Positions 1 through 9,139 of a stretch of 64,000 nucleotides of DNA are shown here, in pieces. The position numbers and the translations under genes are program-made. Location of the stretch: the NCBI RefSeq assembly GCF_001411495.1, contig NZ_CP012981.1:1054001-1118000 (forward strand). Reading direction: 5' to 3'. This DNA is from Burkholderia cepacia ATCC 25416. GTDB lineage: Bacteria > Pseudomonadota > Gammaproteobacteria > Burkholderiales > Burkholderiaceae. The stretch's first letter is position 1. Each line of letters begins with the position of its first letter. The notes under the pieces are model-generated. The model saw only the letters and a program-made list of their open reading frames with translations. It was not told the DNA's origin and ran no database searches.

Positions 1-978
1 ACGCTGTTGCTTGGCCTGGGCCGGTTCGAAGAAGGCTGGCGGCGCTACGAATCGCGCTACGAACAAGCGGCGTTCGTGCACCGCCGGACCCGCGAGGTGC
101 TGCGGTGCGCGCAGTGGCAGGGCGAGCCGCTCGCCGGCAAGACGCTGCTCGTCTGGCAGGAAGACGGCCTGGGCGACATGCTGCAGTTCAGCCGCTATTT
201 CGCGGAATATCGTGCGCGGCACGCGGCGCGCGTGGTGTTCGCGTGCCAGCCCGCGCTGCATCGGCTGATGGCGACGGTCGACGGCGTCGACGCGGTGCTC
301 GATCACGAGACGGCGACGGCGCAAGCCGCGCAGTTCGATTACTGGACGAGCCTGCTGAGCGCGCCGATGCACATGGGCACGACACTCGACACGATCCCGC
401 CGCCGGTGCGGCTCGCGCCCGATCCGGCCTGCGCCGCGCGCTGGCGCGCACGCGTCGATGGGCTGCCGGCCGGCCCGCGCGTCGGGCTCGTATGGAAAGG
501 CAACCCGAAGCATCACAACGACGCGCACCGCTCGCTGCCGTCGTTCGCGTTGCTGACGCCGCTGTGGAGCGTGCCGGGGGTGAATTTCGTGAGCCTGCAG
601 AAAGGGCAGGGCGAGGACGAGGCGCGTCAGCCGCCGGGCGGCCTGCCGTTGCTGCATCTGGGCTCGGAGATCGACGATTTCGCGGATACGGCCGCGATCG
701 TCGCGCAACTCGATCTCGTGGTGTGCGTCGACACGTCTACCGCGCATCTGGCCGCGTCGCTCGGCAAGCCTTGCTGGGTGCTGCTGCCGAATCAGGACGT
801 GGACTGGCGCTGGATGCACGGCCGCGACGATTCGCCGTGGTATCCGGGCACGGTGCGGCTGTTCCGGCGCGGGCGCGACGAGAGCTGGATCCGGTTGGCC
901 GAGCGCTTGCGGGCGGCGTTTGCCGCGCATTTTGCAGCGGGTCGCGTGACGGCGGACGAGACGGCGCCTGTCGTCTGA
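1..978 (+). CDS. TPR/glycosyltransferase-9-like protein, C-terminal part (5' end outside window)
   Basis: The reading frame is open from the first base, so the true start lies upstream; the TTG at position 7 is probably internal. The visible 325 residues resemble the C-terminal half of bacterial TPR proteins that carry a heptosyltransferase-like (GT-B, GT9) fold. Supporting motifs are VGLVWKGNPKHHND, where the second Rossmann domain begins, and VCVDTSTAHLAASLGKP, the nucleotide-sugar binding signature. No signal peptide or membrane segment is visible. It precedes a sugar acyltransferase on the same strand and lies in a sugar-gene block next to the flagellin genes, so a role in glycan assembly on flagellin or the surface is inferred. 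The sugar and acceptor cannot be told from sequence. Confidence 0.7.
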   Translation, partial: TLLLGLGRFEEGWRRYESRYEQAAFVHRRTREVLRCAQWQGEPLAGKTLLVWQEDGLGDMLQFSRYFAEYRARHAARVVFACQPALHRLMATVDGVDAVLDHETATAQAAQFDYWTSLLSAPMHMGTTLDTIPPPVRLAPDPACAARWRARVDGLPAGPRVGLVWKGNPKHHNDAHRSLPSFALLTPLWSVPGVNFVSLQKGQGEDEARQPPGGLPLLHLGSEIDDFADTAAIVAQLDLVVCVDTSTAHLAASLGKPCWVLLPNQDVDWRWMHGRDDSPWYPGTVRLFRRGRDESWIRLAERLRAAFAAHFAAGRVTADETAPVV

Positions 979-1070
979 CATGATGGCGCGCGCCGCGCGG
1001 GTGCGGCGACGCGGCATACTGCGGGGAACGCGGCAAGGCCGCCCCTGCTTTCAGATCAATCGAGGCCCTT

Positions 1071-1733
1071 GTGGAAAACATCGTCATCGTCGGCTCGTCC
1101 GGTCACGCCAAGGTCGTGATCGACATCGTCGAACAGGCTGGCCGGTACCGGATCGCCGGGCTGATCGATTCGTTCCGGCCCCGCGGCGAGGAGACCCTCG
1201 GCTACGCGGTGCTGGGCGCCGAACGCGACCTGCCGGATCTGGTCGGTGCGCACGGCATCGCCGGGCTGCTGGTCGCCATCGGCGACAACCATGCGCGCGA
1301 GAACGTGACGGCCGCACTTGCGGCGCTCGTGCCGGGCCTGCCGTGCGTGTCGGCGGTGCATCCGGCCGCATGCATCGGCAAGGCGTCGACGATCGGCGCG
1401 GGGACGGTCGTGATGGCCGGCGCGGTGATCAACCCGTGCTGCACGATCGGCAGCGGGTGCATCGTCAATACGAACGCGTCGCTCGATCACGACGGCACGA
1501 TGGAGGATTTCTCGAGTCTCGCGCCAGGCGTCGTCACGGGCGGCAACTGCCGGATCGGCCGCGGCGCGGCGATCGGCCTCGGTGCGATGCTGCGGCACCG
1601 GATCGCGGTGGGCGAGCACGGCGTCGTGGGCGCGGGCGCGGTCGTGCTGCACGACGTCGAGCCGTACACCGTCGTGTACGGCAACCCGGCCCGCCGGATC
1701 CGCGCGCGCGCGGCCGGCGAGCGTTACCTGTAG
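1071..1733 (+). CDS. NeuD/PglD-family sugar O/N-acyltransferase
   Basis: This 220-residue protein has an N-terminal Rossmann-like segment (IVGSSGHAKVVIDIVE) followed by left-handed beta-helix hexapeptide repeats from about residue 100, ending in GNPARRI, as in NeuD, PglD and VioB-like acyltransferases. Such enzymes move an acetyl or hydroxybutyryl group from CoA to an amino or hydroxyl group of a nucleotide sugar. The GTG at 1071 is chosen because the conserved N-terminus begins there. The gene is convergent with the aminotransferase and only 10 bp separate their stops. An amino sugar made by that aminotransferase would be a logical substrate, but this is inference; the acyl donor is unknown. 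Confidence 0.8.
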   Translation: MENIVIVGSSGHAKVVIDIVEQAGRYRIAGLIDSFRPRGEETLGYAVLGAERDLPDLVGAHGIAGLLVAIGDNHARENVTAALAALVPGLPCVSAVHPAACIGKASTIGAGTVVMAGAVINPCCTIGSGCIVNTNASLDHDGTMEDFSSLAPGVVTGGNCRIGRGAAIGLGAMLRHRIAVGEHGVVGAGAVVLHDVEPYTVVYGNPARRIRARAAGERYL

Positions 1734-1743
1734 GCGTCGCGCG

Positions 1744-2886
1744 TCAGCGCGCGATCAGCTCGACGATACGGCGGACCATGTCGTCGGTGAGCGCCGGGTA
1801 GATCGGCAGGCACAGCACCTTGCGCGCGGCCTCGGTCGCGACGGGCAGGTTGTCGCGGTTGGCGGACGGCAGCCCGCGGTACATCGGGAATTCCGAAATC
1901 AGCGGGTGGAAGTAGCGGCGCGCGTACACGTCGTAGTCGCGCAGCTTCCGGTACAGCCCGTCGCGATCGAGCGGGTAGTCTTCGTCGACGAGGATCGCGA
2001 AATACGCGTGGTTCGCGACGGTCTGGCCGCCGAGCGGCACGCAGCGGATGCCGCGCACGTCGGCGAGCAGCGTGCGGTACAGCGTGTCGATTTCGCGGCG
2101 GCGCGCGAGTGCGCCGTCGATGTGCTGCAACTGCAGCATCCCGAACGCGGCGTTGATTTCGCTCATCTTGCCGTTGATGCCGGGCGCGACGACCGTGACT
2201 TCGTCGACGAAACCGAAGTTCTTCAGGTGGTCGATCCGTTGCTTGGTCTTCGCGTCGGGGCAGATGATCGCGCCGCCTTCGAACGTGTTGAACACCTTCG
2301 TCGCGTGGAAGCTCAGCACCGACAGATCGCCGTGGGTGAGCACGCTGCCGGTGGTGTTCTGCACACCGAACGCATGCGCGGCGTCATAGATCACGCGCAG
2401 GTTGTAGTTGTCGGCGATCTTCTGGATTGCGTCGACATCGCACGGATTGCCGTAGCAGTGCACAGGCATGATCGCGGTGGTCTGCGGCGTGATCGCCGCC
2501 TCGATGCGCGCGGGGTCCAGGTTGAGCGTGCCGGGCGTGACGTCGACGAATACCGGCTTGATGCCGTTCCACAGCAGCGAATGCGCGGTGGCGACGAACG
2601 AATACGGCGTCGTGATCACTTCGCCGTTGATGCGCAGCGCCTGCAGCGCGGTGACGAGTGCGAGCGTGCCGTTCGCGAACAGCGACAGGTGCGGCACGCC
2701 GAGATACTCGCACAGCGCGCGCTCGAACTGCTGGTGGAACGGGCCGCCGTTGGTCAGCGTGCGGCTCTCCCAGATCTTCTCCAGGTACGGCAGGAATTCG
2801 TCGAGCGGCGGCAGGTGCGGCTGCGTGACGTAGATGCGTTCGTGCGGCAGTTGCGCGACGGACGACGCGGGCAGGCTGGCGGTCAT
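1744..2886 (-). CDS. DegT/DnrJ/EryC1/StrS-family sugar aminotransferase
   Basis: This 380-residue PLP enzyme belongs to the family that aminates nucleotide-linked keto sugars. The PLP lysine lies in SFHATKVFNTFEGG, the Asp that contacts the pyridine nitrogen is in YDAAHAFGV, and GGPFHQQFERAL near the N-terminus is typical of the family. The length is normal. It follows the GT41 glycosyltransferase gene on the minus strand with a 28-bp gap, so the two are probably co-transcribed. Known Burkholderia flagellin glycans contain an acylated 4-amino-4,6-dideoxyhexose, which would need a VioA-type aminotransferase such as this one. The exact sugar product is inferred. Confidence 0.85.
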   Translation of the reverse strand: MTASLPASSVAQLPHERIYVTQPHLPPLDEFLPYLEKIWESRTLTNGGPFHQQFERALCEYLGVPHLSLFANGTLALVTALQALRINGEVITTPYSFVATAHSLLWNGIKPVFVDVTPGTLNLDPARIEAAITPQTTAIMPVHCYGNPCDVDAIQKIADNYNLRVIYDAAHAFGVQNTTGSVLTHGDLSVLSFHATKVFNTFEGGAIICPDAKTKQRIDHLKNFGFVDEVTVVAPGINGKMSEINAAFGMLQLQHIDGALARRREIDTLYRTLLADVRGIRCVPLGGQTVANHAYFAILVDEDYPLDRDGLYRKLRDYDVYARRYFHPLISEFPMYRGLPSANRDNLPVATEAARKVLCLPIYPALTDDMVRRIVELIAR

Positions 2887-2914
2887 GATGGTCTCTCTCG
2901 ATCTGACGTGAGGT

Positions 2915-5254
2915 TCAGGCCTCTGCCGCGGCCTGTGCGGTGGTCATGTCGTCGAACAGCGGCGTGTCGAATGCGGTCGCGGGTTCGCCCGCGCACCAGC
3001 GGGTCCACATCGTGCGCAGCGCCGACGACAGCCCGGCCGCGACGACAGCCGGCCGGAACGCGGCGGACTCTCCGCAGCGCGCTCGCAGGCCGGCGCGAAG
3101 CGCCTGCAGCGCGGCGGTGTCGCGGCCGAGCGCCAGCGCCCTCGCGACGAAGTCGTCCTCGTCGGTCGCGATGTACGCGTCGAGCCCGACGTGCTGCAGC
3201 CAGCCCGCGCTGCCGCGCCCGGCCATCGTCGCGCCGGGGATCGTCACGGTCGGTACGCCCATCCACAGCGCGTTCAGCGTGGTCGTCGAACCGGTGTACG
3301 GGAACGCGTCGAGACAGAGGTCGACGCCGTGATGCTGCTGCATGTAGACGGGAATGTTCGAGCGCCGGTGGAACGTCAGGCGGCCGGCATCGATGCCGGC
3401 GGCTGCGAACCATTCGGTCAGCGTCTGCTGGTCGCCGTCGTTGCCGATCGCGCCGAGCGCCATGCGTGCGGTCGGGTCCGCATGCAGCACGCGCGCCCAG
3501 ACCTCGATCACGTGCGGGCTCAGCTTGTTCAGGCGGTTGAAGCTGGCGTACGTCGTATAGCCGTTGTGCAGCGCCGGCAGCACGTTGACGGGCGGGCAGT
3601 TCGGCGGCGGCATGAACGGCGCGATCGCGGGCAGCCGCACGATCTGCTCGACGAACTGGTCGTCGAATGCGCCGTGCGGCGCGACGAAGCGGTCCGTCAG
3701 GTAGTAGTCCATCGCGGTGAGGCCGGTCGTGGCCGGATAGCCGATCCACGACGCCTGAACCGGCGCGGCGCGCTGCGCCAGCGCAACGAGCCGGTTGCGG
3801 CCGGTATGGCCCGACAGGTCGATCACGATGTCGATGCCGTCGTTGCGCACGCGTTCGAGGAAGGCCGAGTCGCTCATGCCGGTGACGTTGCGCCAGGTCG
3901 TGGCGTGGGCCTTGAAGCGCTCGGACGTGTGATCTTCCTCGAAGTGATTGTGATAGAAGTGCATCGCAATGCCGGGGTCGGCCGCGAGATGCTCGATCAC
4001 GGGCACCGCGTAGGAGGCGACTGCGTGGCTGTACAGGTCGCCCGACACGAAGCCGACCTGCAGCTTGCGCGCCGGATCGCGCGGGTTCGAGAACACGGCC
4101 GCGCGCTTGCGCTTTTGATTGTCGTAGCGCTCGCCGAACTTGCGGTGCTCCGCCACGAGCGCCTGCGGATCGAATTCGCTGCTGTGCGCGATACAGAACA
4201 GCATGCTGCTATGGGTGACGCTGTCGGTCGGGTTGATTTCGATCGCGCGCTTCAGCCAGCCTATCGCTTCCTGCGTTGCGCCCAGTTCGAGCAGCACGAA
4301 GCCGAGCGTGCCGCACGGCGCGGCCGCGCCGGGCGCGAGTTCGACCGCACGCCGGCAGGCCGCGAGCGCTTCATCCGTGCGGCGCAGCGCGAACAGCACG
4401 AGACCTCGGATCCGCATGGCCTCCGGGTGATCGGGCTGAAGCTGGTACAGGCGCATGCACTGCTCGTCGGCTTCCGCGAGACGGTTCATCGCCCGCAGCG
4501 TATCGGCCAGCAGGATGCGCACGAGGACTTCGTTCGGCAGCAATTCGACCGTGCGCAAGCCGGCCTCGATCATCTCCGGGAAGCGGCCTTCCCGGTGAAG
4601 CGAGGCGGACAGCGCGCGCCAGCATGCGCCGTCTTCCGGATAGTCGGCGACCAGTTTTCGTGCAAGCGCGGTGGCTTCCGCGTGCCTGTTCTTGTCGAAC
4701 AGCGCTGCGTGCTTTTGCAGCAGCGTCTGATTGGGGCGGCGGGCAGACTTGCCGGAGTCGCTCCGCCCGGCCGCGGTTTCCAGGACGATCGCCGCGTCGA
4801 TGCCGCTTGGGGCGGCCGCGACCGCTGCAGTTGCGAGCACGATGTCGGGTGACGCCAACTGGGCGATCAGGCCGTTCAGCGCGGGGCCGTGCACGCCGCG
4901 CTGCTGCGCGATTTCGACCGCGATCCACGCGGCGGCCGTCTGCCCGCTGCGATGCAGCGCGTGAATGTAGCTGACCCAGTAGTAGCCGTTGTCCGGGCTC
5001 GCGCCGAGGGCGGCTTCGAAATGCGGCACCGCGTCGGCCGCGTGGCCCGTATCGGCCAGCAGCACCGCGAGGTTGTAATGCGCATCCCCATGCGCGGGCA
5101 CCGCGTCGAGGATGGCCTCGTACAGCGCCCGGGCGTCGTCGAACGCGCCGCTGCGATGGCGCTCGAGCGCGTTGTCCATGACGAGCGCAATATCCTGCGC
5201 AAGCTGCTGTTCGGGCGTGAGCGCGGCGGAGGCGGGCAGTTCGGTCGAGAACAT
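2915..5254 (-). CDS. TPR-containing O-GlcNAc transferase-like (GT41/SPINDLY) glycosyltransferase
   Basis: This 779-residue protein has tetratricopeptide repeats over roughly residues 30-360 and a C-terminal GT41 catalytic region from about 395. Recognisable segments are LQVGFVSGDLYSHAV, DLSGHTGRNRL, QASWIGYPATTG (with the GYP loop), FNRLNKLSPHVIEVWARVL and DLCLDAFPYTGSTTT; the last part forms the nucleotide-sugar binding site of O-GlcNAc transferases. It is cytoplasmic with no signal peptide. The gene lies directly downstream of the fliC-fliD-fliT block on the same strand, behind a terminator. Proteins of this type next to fliC modify flagellin in Burkholderia cenocepacia, so O-glycosylation of FliC is the best guess. 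The donor sugar is not visible. Confidence 0.85.
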   Translation of the reverse strand: MFSTELPASAALTPEQQLAQDIALVMDNALERHRSGAFDDARALYEAILDAVPAHGDAHYNLAVLLADTGHAADAVPHFEAALGASPDNGYYWVSYIHALHRSGQTAAAWIAVEIAQQRGVHGPALNGLIAQLASPDIVLATAAVAAAPSGIDAAIVLETAAGRSDSGKSARRPNQTLLQKHAALFDKNRHAEATALARKLVADYPEDGACWRALSASLHREGRFPEMIEAGLRTVELLPNEVLVRILLADTLRAMNRLAEADEQCMRLYQLQPDHPEAMRIRGLVLFALRRTDEALAACRRAVELAPGAAAPCGTLGFVLLELGATQEAIGWLKRAIEINPTDSVTHSSMLFCIAHSSEFDPQALVAEHRKFGERYDNQKRKRAAVFSNPRDPARKLQVGFVSGDLYSHAVASYAVPVIEHLAADPGIAMHFYHNHFEEDHTSERFKAHATTWRNVTGMSDSAFLERVRNDGIDIVIDLSGHTGRNRLVALAQRAAPVQASWIGYPATTGLTAMDYYLTDRFVAPHGAFDDQFVEQIVRLPAIAPFMPPPNCPPVNVLPALHNGYTTYASFNRLNKLSPHVIEVWARVLHADPTARMALGAIGNDGDQQTLTEWFAAAGIDAGRLTFHRRSNIPVYMQQHHGVDLCLDAFPYTGSTTTLNALWMGVPTVTIPGATMAGRGSAGWLQHVGLDAYIATDEDDFVARALALGRDTAALQALRAGLRARCGESAAFRPAVVAAGLSSALRTMWTRWCAGEPATAFDTPLFDDMTTAQAAAEA

Positions 5255-5385
5255 GATGGGATCTGCGGAAAGTCGGTCGATACCATTATGGGTAGCGTGC
5301 CGCTGCGCCGATGCCGCGAGATGACGGTAAAAGCCCGGTCAGTTTGGCCGATTGAACGGCCCGCCGCGGGGCCGGGCGGCACCCC

Positions 5386-5411
5386 AAAAAAACGCCCGCA
5401 CGAGGCGGGCG
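5386..5411 (-). terminator. Intrinsic terminator after fliT
   Basis: A 7-bp perfect GC stem (5393-5399 with 5405-5411, loop ACGAG) is followed on the minus strand by seven T (5386-5392). It lies about 90 bp past the fliT stop and would end the fliC/fliD/fliT transcript before the glycosyltransferase gene. Confidence 0.8.
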
Positions 5412-5498
5412 GAGGCGAACGAGCACGCCCTCACATCAGCGCGTAGTTCTTGTTGTCAGGTTGGCGGCGCGCGCGTGTCGGGCGCCGCGTGGCGCGAT

Positions 5499-5798
5499 TT
5501 AACGGCTCGCGATGCTCTGGTACTGGCCGACGGCCTGCACGCGGCCCATCGCCGCCTGGTATTCGTTGGTCAGCTCCTGCTGCGCGCGTTGCGCGTCGGC
5601 GAAGATGCGCGCGTTGCTGGCCTGAATCCGGCGGATCGCGGCGATGCCGGCCGGCGGCTGATCGGCCGCGAGCGACGCAACGAGCGGCTCGCGCAGGTCG
5701 ACGAGGCGCGCCGCCTCGATCCAGTCGGCCATCGCGGCCGCATGTTCGATCGCGTCGGTGAGCGCGTCGAGCTGGGCGATCAGTTCGGTCTGTTCCAT
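5499..5798 (-). CDS. fliT: Flagellar protein FliT (probable export chaperone)
   Basis: This 99-residue, mainly helical protein is immediately downstream of fliD, the usual position of fliT. FliT is the export chaperone of the filament cap FliD and, in enterics, also restrains FlhDC. Sequence similarity in this family is weak, so the call rests mostly on size, helical character and gene order. The ATG at 5798 is chosen because a good ribosome binding site (AGGAG) lies 8 bases upstream; the frame continues further upstream but without matching features. The upstream part of that longer frame would overlap fliD. The C-terminus is VGQYQSIASR. Confidence 0.65.
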   Translation of the reverse strand: MEQTELIAQLDALTDAIEHAAAMADWIEAARLVDLREPLVASLAADQPPAGIAAIRRIQASNARIFADAQRAQQELTNEYQAAMGRVQAVGQYQSIASR

Positions 5799-5823
5799 CG
5801 TGGCTCTCCTGTCCGGCCGGCGG

Positions 5824-7332
5824 TCAGCTCTTGTTGCTCGACAGCGCGCCGGCACTGTTCGTGCCGCCGAACAGCTGCGTCAGGTACTGCGAGTTGCTGT
5901 TCATCGTCGCCATCAGCGTGTTGAGCGCGGTGAATTGCGCCTGGTACTGGCTGGTCAGCTGCGCGACGGAGTTCGACAGGTTGGTCTGCTGCGTGGCGAC
6001 GCTTTTCAGGTCGTTGTTGAGCGCGGTCGTGCGTGCGGCGATCAGCCCGCCCGTCTGCGTGTAGTTCGTGATGTCCTTCGTCAGCTGCTGGCCGATCCCG
6101 TTCGTCGAGTTGAACAGCGATGCGACGCCGGTCGGGTTGTTCTGCAGTGCGGAGTTGAGCGCGGTGCTGTCGACCTGCAGCGTGCCGTCGGCCTGCAGCG
6201 TGACGCCGATCGACGCGAGGTTGACCGTCGAGCCGTTGCTGCTCACGCCGCCCGCGACGACCGACGCGAGTGCGTTGCGGATCGTGTTCAGCGTCGAGTC
6301 GCCGAGCAGCGGGCCTTGCGACGACGCGCCGGCCGTGAAGCTCGACAGCGAGCCCATCGTCGTGACGAGCGTGTTGTAGAGCGTCACGAAGTTGTTGATC
6401 GCCGACGCTTGCGTCTTCGTGTCGGTGGCGACCGTCAGCGTTTGCGGCTGCGTGCCGCTGACGGCGGCCGAGGTCAGGTTCAGCGTGACGCCGGTGATCG
6501 CGCCCGTCACGGTGTTGCTCGCGCTCGTCGCGGCGATGCCGTTGATCGTGAAGGCGGCGTCCTGCGCGGCGGTGCTTTGCTTCCAGGCGGCGCTGCTGTT
6601 GGCGGACGCAATGGACGACTGGCCGCCCGTCGTGCTGGCCGTCGACGTGACGCCGAGGCTGGAGAGGCCGTTGTCGCCGGTCACGTTGCTGACCGTGACG
6701 CTGATCGCATTCGCCGCGCCGGTCGGCGTCGAGCTGAGCACGAGGTGCGCGCCATCGCTGCCGTTGACGACGGACGCGACGATGCCCGGGTTGCCGGTCG
6801 TGTTGTTGATCGCGGCGGCGATGCCGGACAGCGTGTTGTTGTTGCTGCCCACGTTGACCGTGAACGACTTGCTGCCGAGCGACAGCGTCATCGTGCCGGT
6901 GCCGAGCGCCGTCGACGCACCGAACGCGGCCGACGACAGCGACTGCGACGTCGCGATCTGCGTGACGCCGACCGAATAGCTGCCGGCGACGGCGCCGGCG
7001 CCCGCGGTCGCGGTCAGGCCGGTGCCGCTCGCGGTGGCGGTGAAGGTGTTCTGCAGCGAGCCGTTCGACAGTGTCGTGACGCCGGCCTGGAGTGCGCTCA
7101 GCGCGGCCGAAAGGGCGCCGTACGCGGAAATCTGGGTGTTGTCGCTGGCCTGCTGCGCGCTGAGCGCGGCGGTCTGGCCGGCGGTCTTCGCATTGACGAG
7201 TGCCGTCACGAGCGAGTTGACGTCCATCGACGAGTTGCCGGTCGATCCGCTGATGATCGATTGGGCAGCCTGTTGCAGCGCGCTGTTGGCCGAGCTGTTG
7301 GCGGCGGTGACGGCGGGATTGATCGTCGACAT
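5824..7332 (-). CDS. fliD: Flagellar hook-associated protein 2, filament cap FliD
   Basis: This 502-residue, Ser/Thr/Ala/Asn-rich protein lacks a cleaved signal peptide, as expected for a type III-exported flagellar protein. The N-terminal region contains SLVTALVNAKTAGQTAALSAQ and is predicted coiled coil, as in FliD_N; the middle holds the FliD_C-type region with TFTVNVGSNNNTLSGIAAAIN-like beta segments; the C-terminal helix (SVAQLTSQYQAQFTALNTLM) pairs with the N-terminus. FliD caps the growing filament and guides flagellin folding. It lies 132 bp downstream of fliC, with stem-loops in the gap, and 25 bp upstream of fliT. No clear sigma-28 box was found directly upstream, so readthrough from fliC or an unrecognised promoter must serve it. 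Confidence 0.93.
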   Translation of the reverse strand: MSTINPAVTAANSSANSALQQAAQSIISGSTGNSSMDVNSLVTALVNAKTAGQTAALSAQQASDNTQISAYGALSAALSALQAGVTTLSNGSLQNTFTATASGTGLTATAGAGAVAGSYSVGVTQIATSQSLSSAAFGASTALGTGTMTLSLGSKSFTVNVGSNNNTLSGIAAAINNTTGNPGIVASVVNGSDGAHLVLSSTPTGAANAISVTVSNVTGDNGLSSLGVTSTASTTGGQSSIASANSSAAWKQSTAAQDAAFTINGIAATSASNTVTGAITGVTLNLTSAAVSGTQPQTLTVATDTKTQASAINNFVTLYNTLVTTMGSLSSFTAGASSQGPLLGDSTLNTIRNALASVVAGGVSSNGSTVNLASIGVTLQADGTLQVDSTALNSALQNNPTGVASLFNSTNGIGQQLTKDITNYTQTGGLIAARTTALNNDLKSVATQQTNLSNSVAQLTSQYQAQFTALNTLMATMNSNSQYLTQLFGGTNSAGALSSNKS

Positions 7333-7385
7333 CGTAGTGCTCCGTGCGGCGGGTAGTCCGTGAAATTCTGGATAAGGACCTGGCG

Positions 7386-7450
7386 GCGGGGCAACGCCCC
7401 GCGCGCCAAGTGACGACGGCCGGGCCGCGCGTTACGCGGGGCCCGGCCGT
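7386..7450 (-). terminator. Stem-loops between fliC and fliD
   Basis: Two strong hairpins lie in the gap. One spans 7416-7450, with a 9-bp perfect outer stem plus an inner CGCG stem. The other spans 7386-7402, with a 7-bp stem. Neither is followed by a T tract on the minus strand. They may stabilise or partly end the abundant fliC mRNA rather than block all readthrough into fliD. Confidence 0.45.
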
Positions 7451-7464
7451 GGGTTGCTACGCGA

Positions 7465-8619
7465 TTACTGCAGGAGCTTCAGGACCTGCTGCGGCAGCGA
7501 GTTTGCCTGTGCGAGCACCGAGATGCCAGCTTGTTGCAGCACCTGGTTCTTCGACATGTTCGCGGTTTCCTGCGCAAAGTTCGCGTCGGTGATCTGCGAC
7601 TGTGCCGACGACAGGTCGGTCGATTCTGCCTGCTGCGCCGTGGCGATTGCCGTGAAGCGGTTTTGTGCCGCACCGAGCTGTGCCTGAACGTTGTTCACCG
7701 TTTGCAGCGCGTTGTCGATCGACACCATCGCGACGTTCGCACCGCTGACGGTGCTGATGTCGAGGCCCGACACGGTTGCCGGCTTGTTGACGGCGTTGAT
7801 CTGCGCAACTGCGTTCGTGATTGCGGTGAGCGCCGCCGACGACATGCTCGTGCTGGTTGCGCTCGCTTGAATCGACAGATTGCCGACTGCCGTGCCGTTG
7901 CTGGTCGTTGCGCTTGCGCCGAACACGGACTGAGCAACGGTTTGCGCGATGGCGCCGCCGTTCTGGTCGGTGAACGTGTAGCCACCTTGACCGTCCGACA
8001 GCACGTTGATCGCGGTAATCGCCGCGCCCGACGACGTGTACACGCCGGCGGTGTCGAGGCTCAGGCCCGTCACCGTACCGACCGTCTGACCCTTCTGCAC
8101 CAGGCCGCCGCCGATCTTGGCAGCCGACATGCTTTGGCTCAGGTCCAGCGAAATCGTCTGACCGACGTTCGCGCCGACCTGGAACGACACGATGCCTGCG
8201 TTGCCGTTCAGGATGTTCGTGCCGTTGTACGTCGTTTGCGACGCGATACGGTTCACTTCCTGGATCTGCTGCGCAACTTCCTGTTGCAGTGCCGCCTGGT
8301 CGGTCGAGGACATCGTGCCCGTCGATGCCTGGACGGCCAGCTGGCGGATACGTTGCAGGCTGTTCGTCAGCGACGACAGTGCGCTCGATGCCGTTTGAAT
8401 CATCGACACGCCGTCGTTCGCGTTCGACACGCCCTGGTTCAGACCGTTGATCTGGGTCTGCATCCGGGTCGAGATCGCGAGGCCTGCTGCGTCGTCTGCC
8501 GCGCTGTTGATGCGCTTGCCCGACGACAGGCGCGTGATGGCCTGGGACAGGGCGTTTTGCGAGCCGTTGAGGTTCTGCTGTGCAACCAGCGAGTTGATGT
8601 TGCTGTTAATTCCGAGCAT
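7465..8619 (-). CDS. fliC: Flagellin FliC
   Basis: This 384-residue flagellin is the filament subunit exported by the flagellar type III system. The conserved D0/D1 N-terminus (MLGINSNINSLVAQQNL) and C-terminus (ISVLAQANSLPQQVLKLLQ) are intact. The central variable domain is short, as in the smaller of the two flagellin types described for the B. cepacia complex. The ATG at 8619 is chosen because the D0 domain starts there and AGGAG lies upstream; the frame continues upstream with no flagellin similarity. A sigma-28 promoter lies 91-117 bp upstream. The Ser/Thr-rich middle domain is a plausible target of the neighbouring glycosyltransferase. Confidence 0.97.
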   Translation of the reverse strand: MLGINSNINSLVAQQNLNGSQNALSQAITRLSSGKRINSAADDAAGLAISTRMQTQINGLNQGVSNANDGVSMIQTASSALSSLTNSLQRIRQLAVQASTGTMSSTDQAALQQEVAQQIQEVNRIASQTTYNGTNILNGNAGIVSFQVGANVGQTISLDLSQSMSAAKIGGGLVQKGQTVGTVTGLSLDTAGVYTSSGAAITAINVLSDGQGGYTFTDQNGGAIAQTVAQSVFGASATTSNGTAVGNLSIQASATSTSMSSAALTAITNAVAQINAVNKPATVSGLDISTVSGANVAMVSIDNALQTVNNVQAQLGAAQNRFTAIATAQQAESTDLSSAQSQITDANFAQETANMSKNQVLQQAGISVLAQANSLPQQVLKLLQ

Positions 8620-8709
8620 GGAAAAATCTCCTGTGTAAGCCGAAAGCCCTGGAAAGCCGTTTTGGCGTCGGCGGAAGCACTCGTTCATTGCTGGCCGCCT
8701 CAGAGCAGG

Positions 8710-8736
8710 ATTTCGGCGCACCAAAACAAAACTTGA
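8710..8736 (-). promoter_or_regulatory. Sigma-28 (FliA) promoter of fliC
   Basis: On the minus strand TCAAGTTT (-35, 8729-8736) is followed after exactly 11 bases by GCCGAAAT (-10, 8710-8717). This is close to the FliA consensus TAAAGTTT-N11-GCCGATAA. It leaves a leader of about 85 nt before fliC. FliA itself is encoded at 41722-42456. Confidence 0.85.
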
Positions 8737-8895
8737 GGGGCGCGTTGAGATTCGGCCCGATTTTTTATCCTTCTTTGTCATTTCGGACCGATCCGGCGCG
8801 ATGCCGGATGGAAGGGGCCCGAGAGCGGTCTCGGCACGCAGTCGTTCGCCTGTGCACACGCAATCGACAAAAGGGTGGTTTTGTCTGTGATTCCC

Positions 8896-8904
8896 TGCTA
8901 TGAT
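8896..8904 (+). promoter_or_regulatory. Extended -10 promoter, probably for rpsU
   Basis: TGCTATGAT is an extended -10 element (TGn plus TATGAT at 8899-8904) without a clear -35. It points at rpsU and implies a leader of about 230 nt. The 8620-9139 gap contains no gene that I can support. It holds this promoter and the fliC sigma-28 promoter, divergently placed. Confidence 0.5.
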
Positions 8905-9139
8905 GGCGGGCTGAATTGAGATTTCTGTCAAGCCTCTGCCGTTTTCGGCGTGTCTGCTGGCAGTCAAACGCGGCGCTGCACGCGGCTTGTGAAGCGTACT
9001 CGCGGTGCTTTCCGCCTCTCTTTTCCGGCCTCCGAGGCCGTATTTCCGCTCGTTTCGCCTGTTTGTGGGGACGCTCGGATGGCCGGTGCGTGGCGCTTGG
9101 CCGCTACGTTTTTGACCGTTTAAGCAATTTAGGAACGAC

